From Rebecca billardiae RCC1528 (lineage: Eukaryota > Haptophyta), in contig OZ251225.1 in NCBI GenBank assembly GCA_965240325.2, positions 2,046,001 through 2,110,000 on the forward strand: a DNA stretch of 64,000 bases, written 5' to 3'. Below are positions 9,829 through 19,789 of this stretch, piece after piece. The translations under genes were made by a program, and so were the position numbers. The notes below the pieces were generated by a model. That model worked only from the letters and a program-made list of their open reading frames with translations, was not told the origin of the DNA and searched no databases. Every line of letters begins with the position of its first letter. The stretch's first letter is position 1.

Positions 9829-10491
9829 TCACCTGCGCGTCCGTTTGCTCGCGCTCCCACCCTCCGCGGGCCGCGCGAACGCGTCGATCACCAACTCCTT
9901 CTCGAAGCTCGAGAACGTGTCCGCGCTCGCGCCGAGGGCGTCGACCAACAGGCCGATCCGGTCGGCGCCGACGTTGTCGTCCTTGCGGAGCTGGTCGAGC
10001 TCATCCGCCAGGCCGTCAGTCAGCGCAGACATGTACAGCTCGCGGAACGCGCGCGACTTGTCGTCCGCGCTCGGGTCGGTGCCCACGGCAGGCGCCGCGT
10101 CGTCCGCCTCGGCCTCGGCGTCGTGAAGGCGCGCCCAGGCTGTCGCGGTGATCTGTGAGATGCGGTGCCAGAGGCCGTGTTGCGCAGACTCGGCGTCGGC
10201 GCTCACAGCAACGAGCTCGCGCACCGTTGTCGACCGAAGCACCCGTGCGGCGTCGAGCCTTCCCGCAAGCCCACCGTCGGCCGGCCGCGTGCGGAGGGTC
10301 TCGAGCACGTCATCCATGCACCGCGCGCAGCGGACGCCGAGATCGGCGCGCGCCGCGGCGTGCTCGGCGGAGGGTGCGTGCCCGACTGATGGCAGCCTGG
10401 CCTTCGTCCCCTTCCGCAGCGCGCTTGCGAGCCGCCGCTCGCGCTTGCCAGCGTCGCGCCCTCTGGCCGTGCCCGTGTCTCGGCCCGGCAT
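9829..10491 (-). CDS. Rsa3-domain-like protein (possible ribosome assembly factor)
   Basis: 220 residues from ATG 10491 (a GTG-type extension to 10578 is open but has no ATG). The N-terminus is strongly basic (GKRERR). The C-terminal 60 residues read AFRELYMSALTDGLADELDQ, LRKDDNVGADRIGLLVDALG, then TFSSFEKELVIDAF. This follows the pattern of the Rsa3 domain (F..FY....T..F..DLD.LR...F....L..LV.AL..G...F...E...V), a small domain of fungal 60S pre-ribosome factors. The middle (VRCARCMDDVLETL) is not recognised. It is divergent from the metalloprotease gene with only 44 bp between the two ATGs. The Rsa3 link rests on one short motif; a different helical protein is possible. Confidence 0.55.
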   Translation of the reverse strand: MPGRDTGTARGRDAGKRERRLASALRKGTKARLPSVGHAPSAEHAAARADLGVRCARCMDDVLETLRTRPADGGLAGRLDAARVLRSTTVRELVAVSADAESAQHGLWHRISQITATAWARLHDAEAEADDAAPAVGTDPSADDKSRAFRELYMSALTDGLADELDQLRKDDNVGADRIGLLVDALGASADTFSSFEKELVIDAFARPAEGGSASKRTRR

Positions 10492-10535
10492 CGTGGTTGG
10501 ACTCGTGGCAGCCTTGGGCTGTGGTCGGCGCCACG
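10492..10535. promoter_or_regulatory. Compact bidirectional 5' region
   Basis: Only 44 bp separate the divergent start codons at 10491 (minus) and 10536 (plus). Any shared promoter must overlap one or both 5' coding regions, or one start codon must lie further downstream. No TATA box is visible. Confidence 0.4.
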
Positions 10536-13529
10536 ATGGCGTCGTCCGATGGCTGGCGTGACTTGGAGCCGGCTGCATGGGTGGCCGCGCGCGGCGAGCC
10601 CACGCACCGGCTCGCGTCCGCGCACTTCGTAGTCAAGTGGGGCCCCCGCGCAAACGACGAGCCGCTGCACCAGCGCGCCGAGCGCGCGCTCGGCGTGCTC
10701 GAGCGCGCGTTCGCGCGCTTCTGCACGGCTGGCGAGCCCGATTTTTTTGTCGAGCTGCCGCGCCCGTACAAGATGAACGTGTACGTGGGGGGCACGGGGC
10801 TGGTGCACCCTGGCGACCCGACGTACGCGCACCAGGGCGCAACGCCCGACGAGCCGCTGCCCGGCGTGCGCAAGCAGCCCGTGCTCTGCGTGTCGGCCAT
10901 TGCGCTCGGTGACGCGTGCGCGCTCGTCCACGAGTTCATGCACTGCCTGCAGTTTGTGAGCGGCGGGTTCCGCGACTCAGCGCACGTGGGCTTCTTGTGG
11001 GAGGCGCACGCCGAGTACCTCGTCCACCGCTTCGACCCGCTCTCGCCTCAGCAGCAGTGGACCCACCACCTCGACCACTTCCTGCGCACGAGCAACGCCC
11101 CGATCGACATGACGCGCGCGACCGAGCGCGGCGGGCCGAGCGGTCGGCAGTACTGCGTGTGGCCGTTCCTCGCGTGGCTGGACAAGCTGTGCACGGGCTC
11201 GGCGAACGCCCTGTGGCACGCCGACGCCGCGCACCGCGCCGCGCACGGCGCCTCGCGCCCGCCGCTCGCGACCGCGCTCGCCGCTGTCCCCGAGCTTGGC
11301 GAGCGTGGGCTGCCGGCGGCCATGGCTGAGTATGCCGCGGACTGCGCGACGGCGGATTGGTTCGCGGACGCGCGCGTGGGTCGCGCGGTGCTCGGCAAGG
11401 GCGGCGCGCAGCGCGCGGCGTGCGACGTGCTCAGCCCTCGCCGCCTCGCCCGGCTCGCCCGCGCGCCGCTCGACGCCCCCGCCACGCTCGCGCGCTGGGC
11501 GGTGGATGCGGAGGAGGCACCGCCGGCCCCCGCCGGCCCCGCCGGCGCCACGGCGCGGCCGACGGCGCCGGCTGGCTTGTCGGGCTGGAGCGCGCTGTAC
11601 GCGAACGACGACGAGGAGATGCCGCTCAAGCCGAACGGCGTGTGCGTGCACCGCCTCGTCATGCGCGCGTCCGCGTCCGAGCCGCCGCGCGCGCGGCTGG
11701 TGGTGCCGCGCGCGTGCGCACGGCCGATGGTGTACTCGCTCACGGCGGTTTGGCTCGACACGGCGTCGGCCGAGCGGCACCGGTGCGGCACGGTGCACGC
11801 GCGGAGCGGCGGCGGCGGCGGGCGCGACGCCGAGGGGCTCGACGGCGTGGGCGGCGCGGTGCACACGCTCACACTTCGACTGCCGCCCGCCGCCGCGGCC
11901 GCGCCCGAGCGCTGCGCCCTGCTGCTGGCGGTGACAGCCACCCCGTGCGCCGATCCCGTCTCCGCTCTGGCCTGGGATGTGTCGCCCGAGTCCGTCCCCA
12001 CGTGTCCGTATGCGCTCGCGCTCTCGGCCGCGTGCGCCGTGCACGCCGACTGCGAGCGCGGCGGCACGCCCGAGCGGCCGGCGGTGCGGCTGAGCGCGCC
12101 GCGCGCGTGGCCGGCCGCGCGGGGCCTGGTTCCCCTTCTGGAGCTGGCTTCGCGCGGCCTCCTCGTCTCGACTGCAGCCGCCCCGCGCGACGACGGGCCG
12201 GCGCGCGCCGGGCTCGACGGCGCGGCGCCGGCCGACGGCGGCCCGGAGACGTGGCTGGTGCGCGTGGGCACCGGGCGGCCGCAGCTCCAGCCGGTCGCGC
12301 ATCGGCTGGGCGGTGCGAGCTGGACGGCGCGAGACCTGCGCTCGGGCGCGCCGCGCGAGGTGAACGACGTTCTCATCGGCTCCCCTCTGCACTGCCCAGG
12401 CCACGAGATCGTCGGCGTGCAGTTTGCGTATCGGTACGTGGTCGGGTACGGCGGCGGCGAGCCAGGCGCACACGGCGGCCCGTCCTTTAGCCTGCTCGCC
12501 CGCGCTGCGGCGGGCGCGGACGACGGCGGCGGCGGCACGGCGGCCGCGGCGGCCGCGCCCCCGGTGGTGCTCTATGACTCCGGAGCGCACGACTGGGCGG
12601 CGGCGCCGTTCGATGCCAAGTGCGGCGGGCACCCGACGAACTACAGCGCGCCGGTGCGCGCGCGCGCGCTGAGCGGCGCGCGCGCGCCCCTGGACACGCC
12701 CATGCAGCTCCTGCTGCGCTTCAGCAACGGGCGGCGCAACCTGCACCTGCAGGGCGCGCGCTGGGCGGCGGACGGCGACTTTGCAGCCGACCTGGAGCTG
12801 AGCCTCACGCTCGCGCGCGCGCTCCCGGGCGAGAGGTGGTGGGTGCGCGTGCCGACGGGCCTCGGCTCGGTGGAGCCGCGCGCGCCTGCCAGCCTCACGC
12901 GCCGCGACGTGCGCTCCGGAGCGCCGGGCCAGATGTCGTATGTGCGGCTCGCGGCACTGCCGCGCATGCCGGCCGTCGTCTGCGTCGGCGCGCGGATGTG
13001 CTACAGTTACGTGTGCGGCTACTCCGACCGGCGCGCCGGCCGCGCGCCCTCGTTCCAGCTGCTGGCGCGCCGGCTGGGCGCGCAGCCCGACGTCACGCTA
13101 GCCGAGCCGTGCTGTGAGGGCGTGTGCGCGGGGCGCCGGCACGCCGCTCCGAGCGGCGGCGGCCGCGGCGGCAGCGGCGCTGAAGCGCCCGAGGTGTCGG
13201 CTGAGACCACGCTCTACGAGAGCCCGCCCCTCGACGTCGGGCGGTACAGCTACGACCGCGCGCTCGGCGGGCACGAGACGAACTACTCGCCTCCGATCGA
13301 CGTGCGCGTCGGTGACGTCGGCGATGGCGATGGGGCGCAGGGCGGCGGCGCGCTGAGCGTGGCCCTCGACGCCGGGCTCGAGCTGTGGCTGCGCTTCGAG
13401 AACGGCGACAACAACGTGCACCTGCAGGGCGGCGCGTGGCGGCGCGCGGACGGCTCAGACCCGGCGCTCGCAGCCGAGTTTGGGCTGAGCTTGCGCGTGG
13501 AGCGCATCACTACGACTGCGCCTGATTGA
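10536..13529 (+). CDS. HExxH zinc metallopeptidase-like protein (DUF6055-like) with two C-terminal repeats
   Basis: 997 residues, intron-free. Residues about 20-200 form the putative peptidase: FVVKWG, KMNVYVGGTGL, ALVHEFMHCLQFVSGGFRDS and VGFLWEAHAEYLVHRF. HEFMH is a gluzincin HExxH zinc site, and the downstream WEAHAEY provides a candidate third ligand. The order of these blocks resembles DUF6055 proteins, whose function is poorly known. After a central domain of about 350 residues without recognised motifs, two related modules follow: each has a F.Y.Y..GY....PSF.LLAR block, then GGH.TNYS.P, then L.LRF.NG..N.HLQG (modules at about 12400-12770 and 12970-13450). Similar modules occur on secreted glycosidase-like proteins of plankton. 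No signal peptide is visible, so location is unclear. ATG 10536 was chosen because the open frame upstream is the antisense of the neighbouring gene. Confidence 0.7.
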   Translation: MASSDGWRDLEPAAWVAARGEPTHRLASAHFVVKWGPRANDEPLHQRAERALGVLERAFARFCTAGEPDFFVELPRPYKMNVYVGGTGLVHPGDPTYAHQGATPDEPLPGVRKQPVLCVSAIALGDACALVHEFMHCLQFVSGGFRDSAHVGFLWEAHAEYLVHRFDPLSPQQQWTHHLDHFLRTSNAPIDMTRATERGGPSGRQYCVWPFLAWLDKLCTGSANALWHADAAHRAAHGASRPPLATALAAVPELGERGLPAAMAEYAADCATADWFADARVGRAVLGKGGAQRAACDVLSPRRLARLARAPLDAPATLARWAVDAEEAPPAPAGPAGATARPTAPAGLSGWSALYANDDEEMPLKPNGVCVHRLVMRASASEPPRARLVVPRACARPMVYSLTAVWLDTASAERHRCGTVHARSGGGGGRDAEGLDGVGGAVHTLTLRLPPAAAAAPERCALLLAVTATPCADPVSALAWDVSPESVPTCPYALALSAACAVHADCERGGTPERPAVRLSAPRAWPAARGLVPLLELASRGLLVSTAAAPRDDGPARAGLDGAAPADGGPETWLVRVGTGRPQLQPVAHRLGGASWTARDLRSGAPREVNDVLIGSPLHCPGHEIVGVQFAYRYVVGYGGGEPGAHGGPSFSLLARAAAGADDGGGGTAAAAAAPPVVLYDSGAHDWAAAPFDAKCGGHPTNYSAPVRARALSGARAPLDTPMQLLLRFSNGRRNLHLQGARWAADGDFAADLELSLTLARALPGERWWVRVPTGLGSVEPRAPASLTRRDVRSGAPGQMSYVRLAALPRMPAVVCVGARMCYSYVCGYSDRRAGRAPSFQLLARRLGAQPDVTLAEPCCEGVCAGRRHAAPSGGGRGGSGAEAPEVSAETTLYESPPLDVGRYSYDRALGGHETNYSPPIDVRVGDVGDGDGAQGGGALSVALDAGLELWLRFENGDNNVHLQGGAWRRADGSDPALAAEFGLSLRVERITTTAPD

Positions 13530-13589
13530 TGATGGCGCTGCTGATGTGAGATGTCGATGATCCGATGGCCGATATGCGCGCGCGCGCGC

Positions 13590-13653
13590 GTATGATCGGC
13601 TACGCCGATCTTCGGGTAGTAAACAACGAAGTTGAGGGCGCACGGCCCTGGTA
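13590..13653 (+). repeat. Dispersed repeat R3, copy 1
   Basis: The 64-bp segment gatcggctacgccgatcttc...ggcgcacggcccta/tg recurs at 25840-25901 in the same orientation with two or three changes. It contains an inverted pair (gatcggc/gccgatc). It lies just downstream of the metalloprotease gene here and downstream of repeat R1 at the second site, so it is part of a dispersed element, not a gene feature. Confidence 0.75.
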
Positions 13654-13668
13654 GTTCCCTCGCGTTCT

Positions 13669-14244
13669 TCACCGAATCACGATGCGCGCGCCCGGCGCGT
13701 TGCCGTGCAGGAGGCGCGGCCGGCGCGGGCGCGAGTAATCGACGCGATCGACGGACTCGGGGGGCTGCGCCGTGTCGAACTCGACGCGCAGCAGCCGCAG
13801 CGCCTCCGCCCGGTGCGCTTCGGGCAGCCCTGCTGTGGCCGCGCGCAGCGCAGAGATCGCGCTCGGCAGCTCGCCCGTCTCAGCCTCGCACAGCCTCGCG
13901 CGCTCGGCGGGATCGGCGCAGCGTCGGATGAATGAGCTCGCAGCTCTGAGCTCGCAGCTCGTCGGCCGGTCGGCGGCGGGAAAGAGCGTCGCGAGCAGCC
14001 GCGGCTCGAGCCTGTCTACGACCTCCCGCAGCCGCAGCACCCGCTCCTTGCACGCCCTCGGCGTCTTCCCCTCGAATGCGGGCACAATGAGCTCCCCACG
14101 GCACGTGACACCCTGGATTGCGACCTTTGTGCGCGTCGGCGCCGCCGCGGGTGCTGTCGGCCGACGGCCTGGAGAGCGAGGGCGACTGCGAGCACGGGCG
14201 AGAGAGGAGCACGGCGTCGCCCGTAGCATATGCCACCTCGCCAT
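13669..14244 (-). CDS. Hypothetical protein, helical
   Basis: 191 residues from ATG 14244; an upstream in-frame ATG at 14385 would add a low-complexity leader that coincides with a short local duplication (about 14274/14336), so the shorter form is preferred. The N-terminal 40 residues are Arg/Ala/Pro-rich. The middle reads VAIQGVTCRGELIVPAFEG, followed by a helical stretch (ACKERVLRLREVVDRLEPRL) and a second helical stretch rich in Ala/Leu/Arg. No family recognised. Codon usage resembles its neighbours. It lies tail-to-tail with the metalloprotease gene. Confidence 0.4.
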   Translation of the reverse strand: MARWHMLRATPCSSLARARSRPRSPGRRPTAPAAAPTRTKVAIQGVTCRGELIVPAFEGKTPRACKERVLRLREVVDRLEPRLLATLFPAADRPTSCELRAASSFIRRCADPAERARLCEAETGELPSAISALRAATAGLPEAHRAEALRLLRVEFDTAQPPESVDRVDYSRPRRPRLLHGNAPGARIVIR

Positions 14245-14836
14245 CGTCGCGGACTCGCCGCTCGCAGATCTAAGCCCAGCCTCGTCGCGAGCAAAACAGA
14301 TGTCCGCGCTCGGCCTCGAGCTGCGAGGACTGGCGCCCAGCCTCGTCGCCCGCAGATCTGCGCGCGCTGCTTGCCGCGCCGTCATGCGCAGCCAGAGAGA
14401 GAGAGGCTCACGGTCAGCACTCCGCACGCGGAGCCATCACAGCGCGGCCATGGTCATGGACGGCGCGAGCGTGAGAGCTTGGGCGAGCGACTTCCCGCGA
14501 ACATGCCGAGAGTTCAGCTGCGCGGGCGTGCGGCGTGGCGCGCGCGGGCGCGCGCGCATGGCAGGGCGGGGCGCGCGGAGTGAGCGAGGCACGAATGCGA
14601 TGGCGACGGCCGTTGGGACCCGCCGCGCAGCTGCGCGCACCAGCGCTGAGTCTTGTCGGATTGAAGATCGTGCCTGCGTCACGCATTGCCCGCCTCCTCA
14701 GAGGCTTTGCTCGAGCCCGCTCGTTCGTGTGGCAGGGCTTTTGTATCATCGCGCGAAGCCTGTTACGATGAGCAGTATTAATCGACGGGAGATAACTATA
14801 GTAATCAGAAAGGATACGGTTATGAATCGCGCGCGG

Positions 14837-14934
14837 GAGATATATCATTGACGCGGGTAGCCCGAAGGGAACGCCTTCGCCCGCCGAGTTCCGAAGCCTT
14901 CGGGCTACCCGCGTCATGATCAATGATATATCTC
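14837..14934. repeat. Fold-back (hairpin) sequence
   Basis: Inverted arms gagatatatcattga...cgcgggtagcccgaagg at 14837-14868 and its complement at 14897-14934, around a 28-nt centre. The arms match completely except that the right arm carries an extra palindromic 6-mer tcatga. Likely a small fold-back/MITE remnant; a terminator function has no support in a nuclear genome. Confidence 0.8.
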
Positions 14935-15215
14935 GTCGCCCGCGAGGGTTCGTGCGAAACGATGCGGATCGCGTGCCCTAGAACATCGCGCCAACCTGAT
15001 GATATCCGCCACTGAGAAGCGACGGTTCATGACTTCAGATGCCGGCAATACTTTACTTCAAGCGACATAAAAGCCGACCGAACCTCTCTTTTCGATGGTT
15101 GGCGAGCTGTTTCAGGCTCTTACAACTCAAGCATCTTACTATGACGGAATGTTCGAACACACGGCTGGTGTTATGTGCTATTCCACCCTGCATTCCCCTA
15201 AGTGTTACTATCGTT
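14935..15215. other. AT-richer intergenic segment
   Basis: Lower GC than neighbours, no supported gene. Composition shifts again at the R2 repeat that follows. Confidence 0.4.
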
Positions 15216-15415
15216 AAAATTAGCATCCACTACAAACGCAATCATTGGCAGCGAAATGCGTCAACTAGGGGTTCGGTCACATCTGAATCAACCTACAAAA
15301 ATCCCCAAAATCCTGCGCGCATCCTCTTTTTGATTTTGCGGAGCACGTGCGCCGCCCCCCCCCCCCCGGCTTTCGCTCACGCTCAGACCTTTCGGGGGGG
15401 GGGGCCGTGCGCCAT
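15216..15415 (+). repeat. Dispersed repeat R2, copy 1
   Basis: About 190 bp beginning tacaaacgcaatcat and including aatcctgcgcgcatcctctt and gcggagcacgtgcgccg, ending at long C and G homopolymer runs (15355-15368 and 15393-15403). It is repeated at 29430-29607 with roughly 80-90% similarity by eye. The homopolymers flank ggctttcgctcacgctcaga and can pair with each other. Confidence 0.8.
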
Positions 15416-15542
15416 AATAGTCTCTATGTATGATCAGACGATCGTCGTCGACGAGGTGTCATCGTCATCGTCATATATCATCATATCGCGCGCGCGCATC
15501 GCGTGTATATGTATATGTATATATGTATATATATATGTATAA

Positions 15543-16904
15543 CGTCTTAACCCCTATTGTGGAACGATTTTCGGGTTTATTCCGCCCCTAGGGCGAGGTA
15601 GTGCGGCTCGGCGAGCGATCTTAAGGTGTCAGGTGCTGGCCATGGGTCCTACCGAAGGGACCATACACCCCTGAGGGTGCGCAACTCGGAACTCGCCCGC
15701 GCGCGCGCGCGCGCGCGCGCGCGCCCGCGGGGTGCGTCGACGGGTCGACTGACCCCTATTGTGGAACGATTTTGGTTCCTCGCTCAGGACGGTGCCACTG
15801 CTGGCTCCTGAGCGTTCGCAGTCGGCCCACTGGCGCTCGCCGGCGCGCTGGTGGTGTGGGCACCCGCCCTCGACCCCGCAGCCGCCGGGGGGCACGTCTT
15901 GCCCGCGCGAACCCTCTCCACGATGAGTGGCGGTCGACGAGTGTGTCCGTCATCGACGCTCGCTCGCCTTCGCGTGGCGCCTGAGCCGCCGCCGACACCA
16001 CCGCTTCCAGGGCATGCTGGAGAGCGTCGAGAAGGGCGCGCCGCTACGCAGGAAGAGAAGCGCCGCATCGATGCAGACCTGCCGCGTGGTCGGCGCGAAG
16101 CCGAGTAGCGCTATCTCCACGACCTGGTCGGTGTGCATCTGCTCGACCGTCACAGCCGCTCAGCCGCGACTTCAGCCCCAGCGGCCTCGACGGGCTGGTC
16201 GGGTCCTTCACCATCCGACAGAGCGTGGCCCGTTGTCACGGCATATGAGCCGAAGTCGGCGACAGCTGTGCCCTCACGCCAGCTCCCCGCTCGACACACA
16301 GTCCCTGATGGCTGCATCCGGCGGGTCGTAGTCCACTCGCGCCCAGCCGCTTCGCGCGGCGCGGCTCTCGCGCGGTCGGCAGGCGATGAAGCTGCTTTGC
16401 GGGGTTGGGCGTCGCCTGACGGTCCGGCACCTTCGGCTACGCGTTCATCATCGCCACCAGTCAGCTCGCGCCGCCGCACCGCCCCCCGCCGCGGCGGGGC
16501 GTCCTCGACCCTCCAACCCAGGAATCAGCCATGCTGACCTGACCCATTCGTGTCACTCGAACGAGTGCGGCAGCGGCAAGCCGGCTTGATTCCCTGCCCG
16601 GGCTGCTTTCGGGGAGCTCCCAAAAATACCGTGCGCGCCCTCCCAGCCGAAGCTCCGGCCTACAGGAGCCGAAAACCATTTTTTCACACCAGATTCTCAG
16701 CTCTGACTCCAGCAAACGATCGGCAGCGGACGGCGCTGGGGTGGGGCTATGGCGACGTTCTTGGGCTCGTTGGACGCGCCTTGGCCAGGCGCACACGGCG
16801 GTAGCCGCCGATCTCATCGCCTCCGCGACATCCGAGCTCTACATAGGAAAAACTGGCGCGCCGTTCCACAATAGGGGTCCGTTCCACAATAGGCGGGTTA
16901 AGAC
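15543..16904. mobile_element. Non-autonomous TIR DNA transposon, 1.36 kb, with nested terminal repeats
   Basis: The left end reads GTCTTAACCCCTATTGTGG (15544) and the right end is its complement, cctattgtgg with two extra bases and ggttaagac (to 16904). A flanking pentamer TATAA occurs at 15538-15542 and 16905-16909 and fits a target duplication. The core cgttccacaataggggt is also present internally, once at 15748-15766 in left-end orientation and once at 16861-16878 in right-end orientation, so each end holds two copies. The interior is GC-rich with a (CG)n tract at about 15700-15724. No transposase frame is recognisable; the longest frames lack domains. Confidence 0.75.
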
Positions 16905-16909
16905 TATAA

Positions 16910-17260
16910 TGTGGCGAATCAAGGCCTATATGGCCGGCCATGACCGATGATATTGGCCGCTAGGCGGCCATGGCCGATGGAAAGCGGCCAACCAGCCATC
17001 ACTGGCCGATGGGTATTGGCCGATGGCGGTCCGGCGGCCGGACCGCCGGAGGCCGCGCCGGACGGCACTCGCACTGCCACGGCGCCGGCGCGTGGCCTCG
17101 CGGCGCGTGCGCACGCCGCCACGCGGGCTGCAGCACTGTCCGACTCTGCACGGTCGTAGTCCGAGAGGGCGGCCCCGGGGCTCGGCCGAGCCCCAGTGGC
17201 GGTCTCTGACCGAGCGTGGCAGGTGGGTCGTGTGTGTGTGTGTTAATCTGATATAAGATA
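16910..17260. repeat. ggccgatgg-type short repeats
   Basis: Irregular repetition of ggccgatgg / ttggccg / ggcggccatggcc between 16928 and 17055, resuming at 17708-17775. A short inverted match (gcgaatcaaggcct at 16914 and aggcttgattcgc at 17776) brackets the segment and may be the ends of another degraded element. Ends in a (tg)n tract at 17229-17242. No gene. Confidence 0.45.
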
Positions 17261-17976
17261 TTCAGACTACTACGGCATGTCTATTGTAGCTATCTGCGCG
17301 CCGGCCCGGCGAGTGAAGGACGCGAGGTGCAGGCGGCGAGCCCGGTGAGACTCCGAGGGCGAGTCAGCGGCCGCACCCGCGCCCGCGACCCCTACTTCTG
17401 CCACGGCTGGCGCTTGCACTGCCAGCAGCGCCGTCGTCTGCCGACGCGGCGACTGCGGCAGCCTCGCGGCGAGCGGACGAGCTGTGGCTGCCGCAGCACA
17501 GTAGTCGGCTGCAAGCACCTTCTGCGACGAGATCATGCCCATACAGAGTCGACGAGCCGACCTCGTTGGGGTCGACCATACGACGTTGACTTTCTGCCCG
17601 ACGAGTGGTGAATAATATTGCGCCAAAAATTAAAAAAGAAAATAAATTATGAATATGTAATGAATACAGCGCATCGTCATCCTTATTTATTCATTTATCC
17701 GTCGTAGTCGGCCACTGGCCGATGAACGGGCGAAAGTGGGCATCTCGTGGCCGACGGGTTGGCCGACGCCCGTCGAGGCTTGATTCGCACACAGGCCGTT
17801 AAGACGCTATGTATATGACCGCGTTCCGCGGTCCTTTTTCCGTAGAACGAACGTAGTTCGGGGCCCGCGGTGGCGGTGCACCCTCCGTCGCGCAGTCGTC
17901 TATTGAGTATTGTCCTTGACAGACCTGAGTTGGCAAGCAGTTGGCAGTTGCCGCGATGCCCGAGTACAACTACTGT
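17261..17976. other. Intergenic, no supported gene
   Basis: Contains an AT-rich tract at 17611-17700 (gccaaaaattaaaaaagaaa) between GC-rich flanks. Open frames on the minus strand are Arg/Ala-rich without domains. Confidence 0.4.
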
Positions 17977-18092
17977 AACGAATTTTTCCGGCGGCGCTAC
18001 CATCGGCGACGGCTTCATGGGCGGTGACAGTTTGCGGGCGTCAATCTCGCCTGCCTGAGCTGTGTGCGTCTCTTATTCTTAGTAAACTGTAG
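17977..18092 (+). repeat. Dispersed repeat R1, copy 1 (uninterrupted)
   Basis: 116 bp from aacgaatttttccggcggcg to cttattcttagtaaactgtag, with core cctgagctgtgtgcgtct. The same sequence occurs inverted at 32075-32093 plus 35314-35410, where the minus-strand Copia element interrupts it. Partial copies lie at 25806-25840 and 29636-29690. This copy serves as the empty site for that insertion. Confidence 0.85.
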
Positions 18093-18194
18093 TAGACTCC
18101 AGCGGCGCGCCGCCGCCTCGGCCGCGCCGGGCGGGCCCAGTCGCAGCCGCCGCCGCCGCGGCGCCGATATTGTGTACAGGCGGATGCGACGAGG

Positions 18195-18490
18195 CGTGAT
18201 CGACGCATGAGCGCGACTCCACATGCACGCCAGGCCACGCGGAGCTGACAGCCAGGGAGCACGGTGCGGGGCCGCGGATTCGTTCGGGACGCTGCGCCTG
18301 CTGCTGACCGCGCTGTCCGGTCACCGCGCGCCCGCAGCGGCCACGGGATAGATGATTTGCACTGGTCCGAGTAGGGTTCGACCAGCGCCTGCGCGACAGC
18401 CGACAGGCGGGCGCGAGGCGTGATCGACGCATGAGCGCAACTCTACGTGCACGCCAGGCCACGCGGAGCTGACAGCCAGGGAGCACGGTG
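18195..18490 (+). repeat. Direct repeat pair, about 72 bp, spaced 223 bp
   Basis: Copies at 18195-18266 and 18418-18490 share gcgtgatcgacgcatgagcg and cacgccaggccacgcggagc with three or four differences. A local segmental duplication without evident coding function. Confidence 0.85.
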
Positions 18491-19579
18491 CCGCGGTGCG
18501 AGGCGAGGCCGCGGATTCGAGCCGAGCAGCCACAGCACCGGTGCCTTCGCGCGCGCCGCGCGTGGACCGGGTGACACACCTCGGTCAGGCTCGGCACGCG
18601 TCGCAGAGGCACGGCCAGCTCTGGGAGCGTCGCGCACCACCGTCGCCCGCGCTGCTCGTCCTCCTATGTCCGTCCGTCCAGCGCTAGACAGACTTGCCGG
18701 CGCGGGCTGATGACCCAGCCATTTCAACTTTCATGCAAGCATGCCGCTCTGCGCATCGATGGGACACGCGTGCGGAGGCGCGTGGCGGCGCACTCGAGGT
18801 GAGCAGGGCGCGATGGGAAGACTGACGTCCGCGGGACCCCGCCACCACTGCCCGCTGCCCAGGCGCGGTGTGTCACGGCAGCGTACAGACAGTACCGACT
18901 ACCGTCGCCTGCTCGGTTAGTCCGTCTTCCGTGGGAGACCCCGGGAAGGCATGACGAGGGGGGCGCGTGGTGAAGTCGGAGACTCAGATGTCGATCAGTC
19001 CGCCATCAGGCGCCGCTGCCCCCGTGCTTGCGAGAGCCCGAAAGGGCGGCTCGGGCCTGCCGCGGCCGGTCGCGGGCGGCACGCGCGGTGCACGATTCCG
19101 CGCGCAGGCATCGATGATCGATCGATAGGGCAGAGGGGGCGCGCGGAGTTCAGATTCAGCGGGGCACGAACGCGATGTCGACGGCCGTCGGGGCCCACCA
19201 CAGCCGCGCGCTCCAGACGCCACTCGCCGCGCGCACCTCGTGACTGGCGTGAGCGGGCGACTGGCGGGCGAGTTCGGCCTCGTCCCTCGGGCGGGCTCGT
19301 GGCAACTTCGTCGCCCGCCGCGCCGCGGCCGCCTCAGGGCGATATAATAATACAAACGGGTGACACGCGCGCCTGAATGTCGATGATTCTCGATAGAATC
19401 CCGTAGCAGTCCATGAACCATAATGGATACGAAGCGCTGTAAATGTTCTCCCCAGCGAATATACGACCCCGCGACGAAGATTTTGCCGCTAACGATGTGT
19501 AAAAATAGCCTCAAAGAAGCTGACGCTTGTATTGGACTTGTAACCGTCCTACTTCACACTCACGCCCGGCCGTCCACGA
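18491..19579. other. Intergenic, no supported gene
   Basis: GC-rich to 19340, AT-richer afterwards. About 19140-19205 resembles 14573-14637 (gcacgaacgcgatgtcgacg versus gcacgaatgcgatggcgacg), suggesting another dispersed repeat. Minus-strand frames are Arg/Ala/Pro-rich with no domain. Confidence 0.4.
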
Positions 19580-19789
19580 TTGATTAGGGGAATTTCGTGG
19601 GCGCGGTCATTTCGACCGGGATAGACCTCTCTATGCGATCTCAAAACTCGAAATTCGGTCTCCGCCAGCCCTAAAAAATCGGCCCCCGTCCCTTTTTCTT
19701 GCTGATCAAAGACAAAGATCTTTTTGAAACGTGGTTCGGGCCCGCACTGCGGGCTCCACGCTGCGCGCTCCGCCCTGCACCGCGGGCCA
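19580..19789 (+). repeat. Flanking repeats shared with 31.9 kb and 35.5 kb
   Basis: 19580-19735 (ending gatcaaagacaaagatcttt) resembles 31920-32075 upstream of the second Copia copy. 19741-19789 (cacgctgcgcgctccgccct and flanks) is near-identical to 35503-35551. These are dispersed host repeats into which the LTR elements have inserted. Confidence 0.6.

Noticed and set aside
10977-12746. 589-residue minus-strand frame opposite the metalloprotease
   Set aside because: Arg/Ala-rich antisense shadow of a GC-rich gene.
14837-14934. Rho-independent terminator
   Set aside because: Eukaryotic nuclear context, arms too long, no U-tract use; better explained as a fold-back element.
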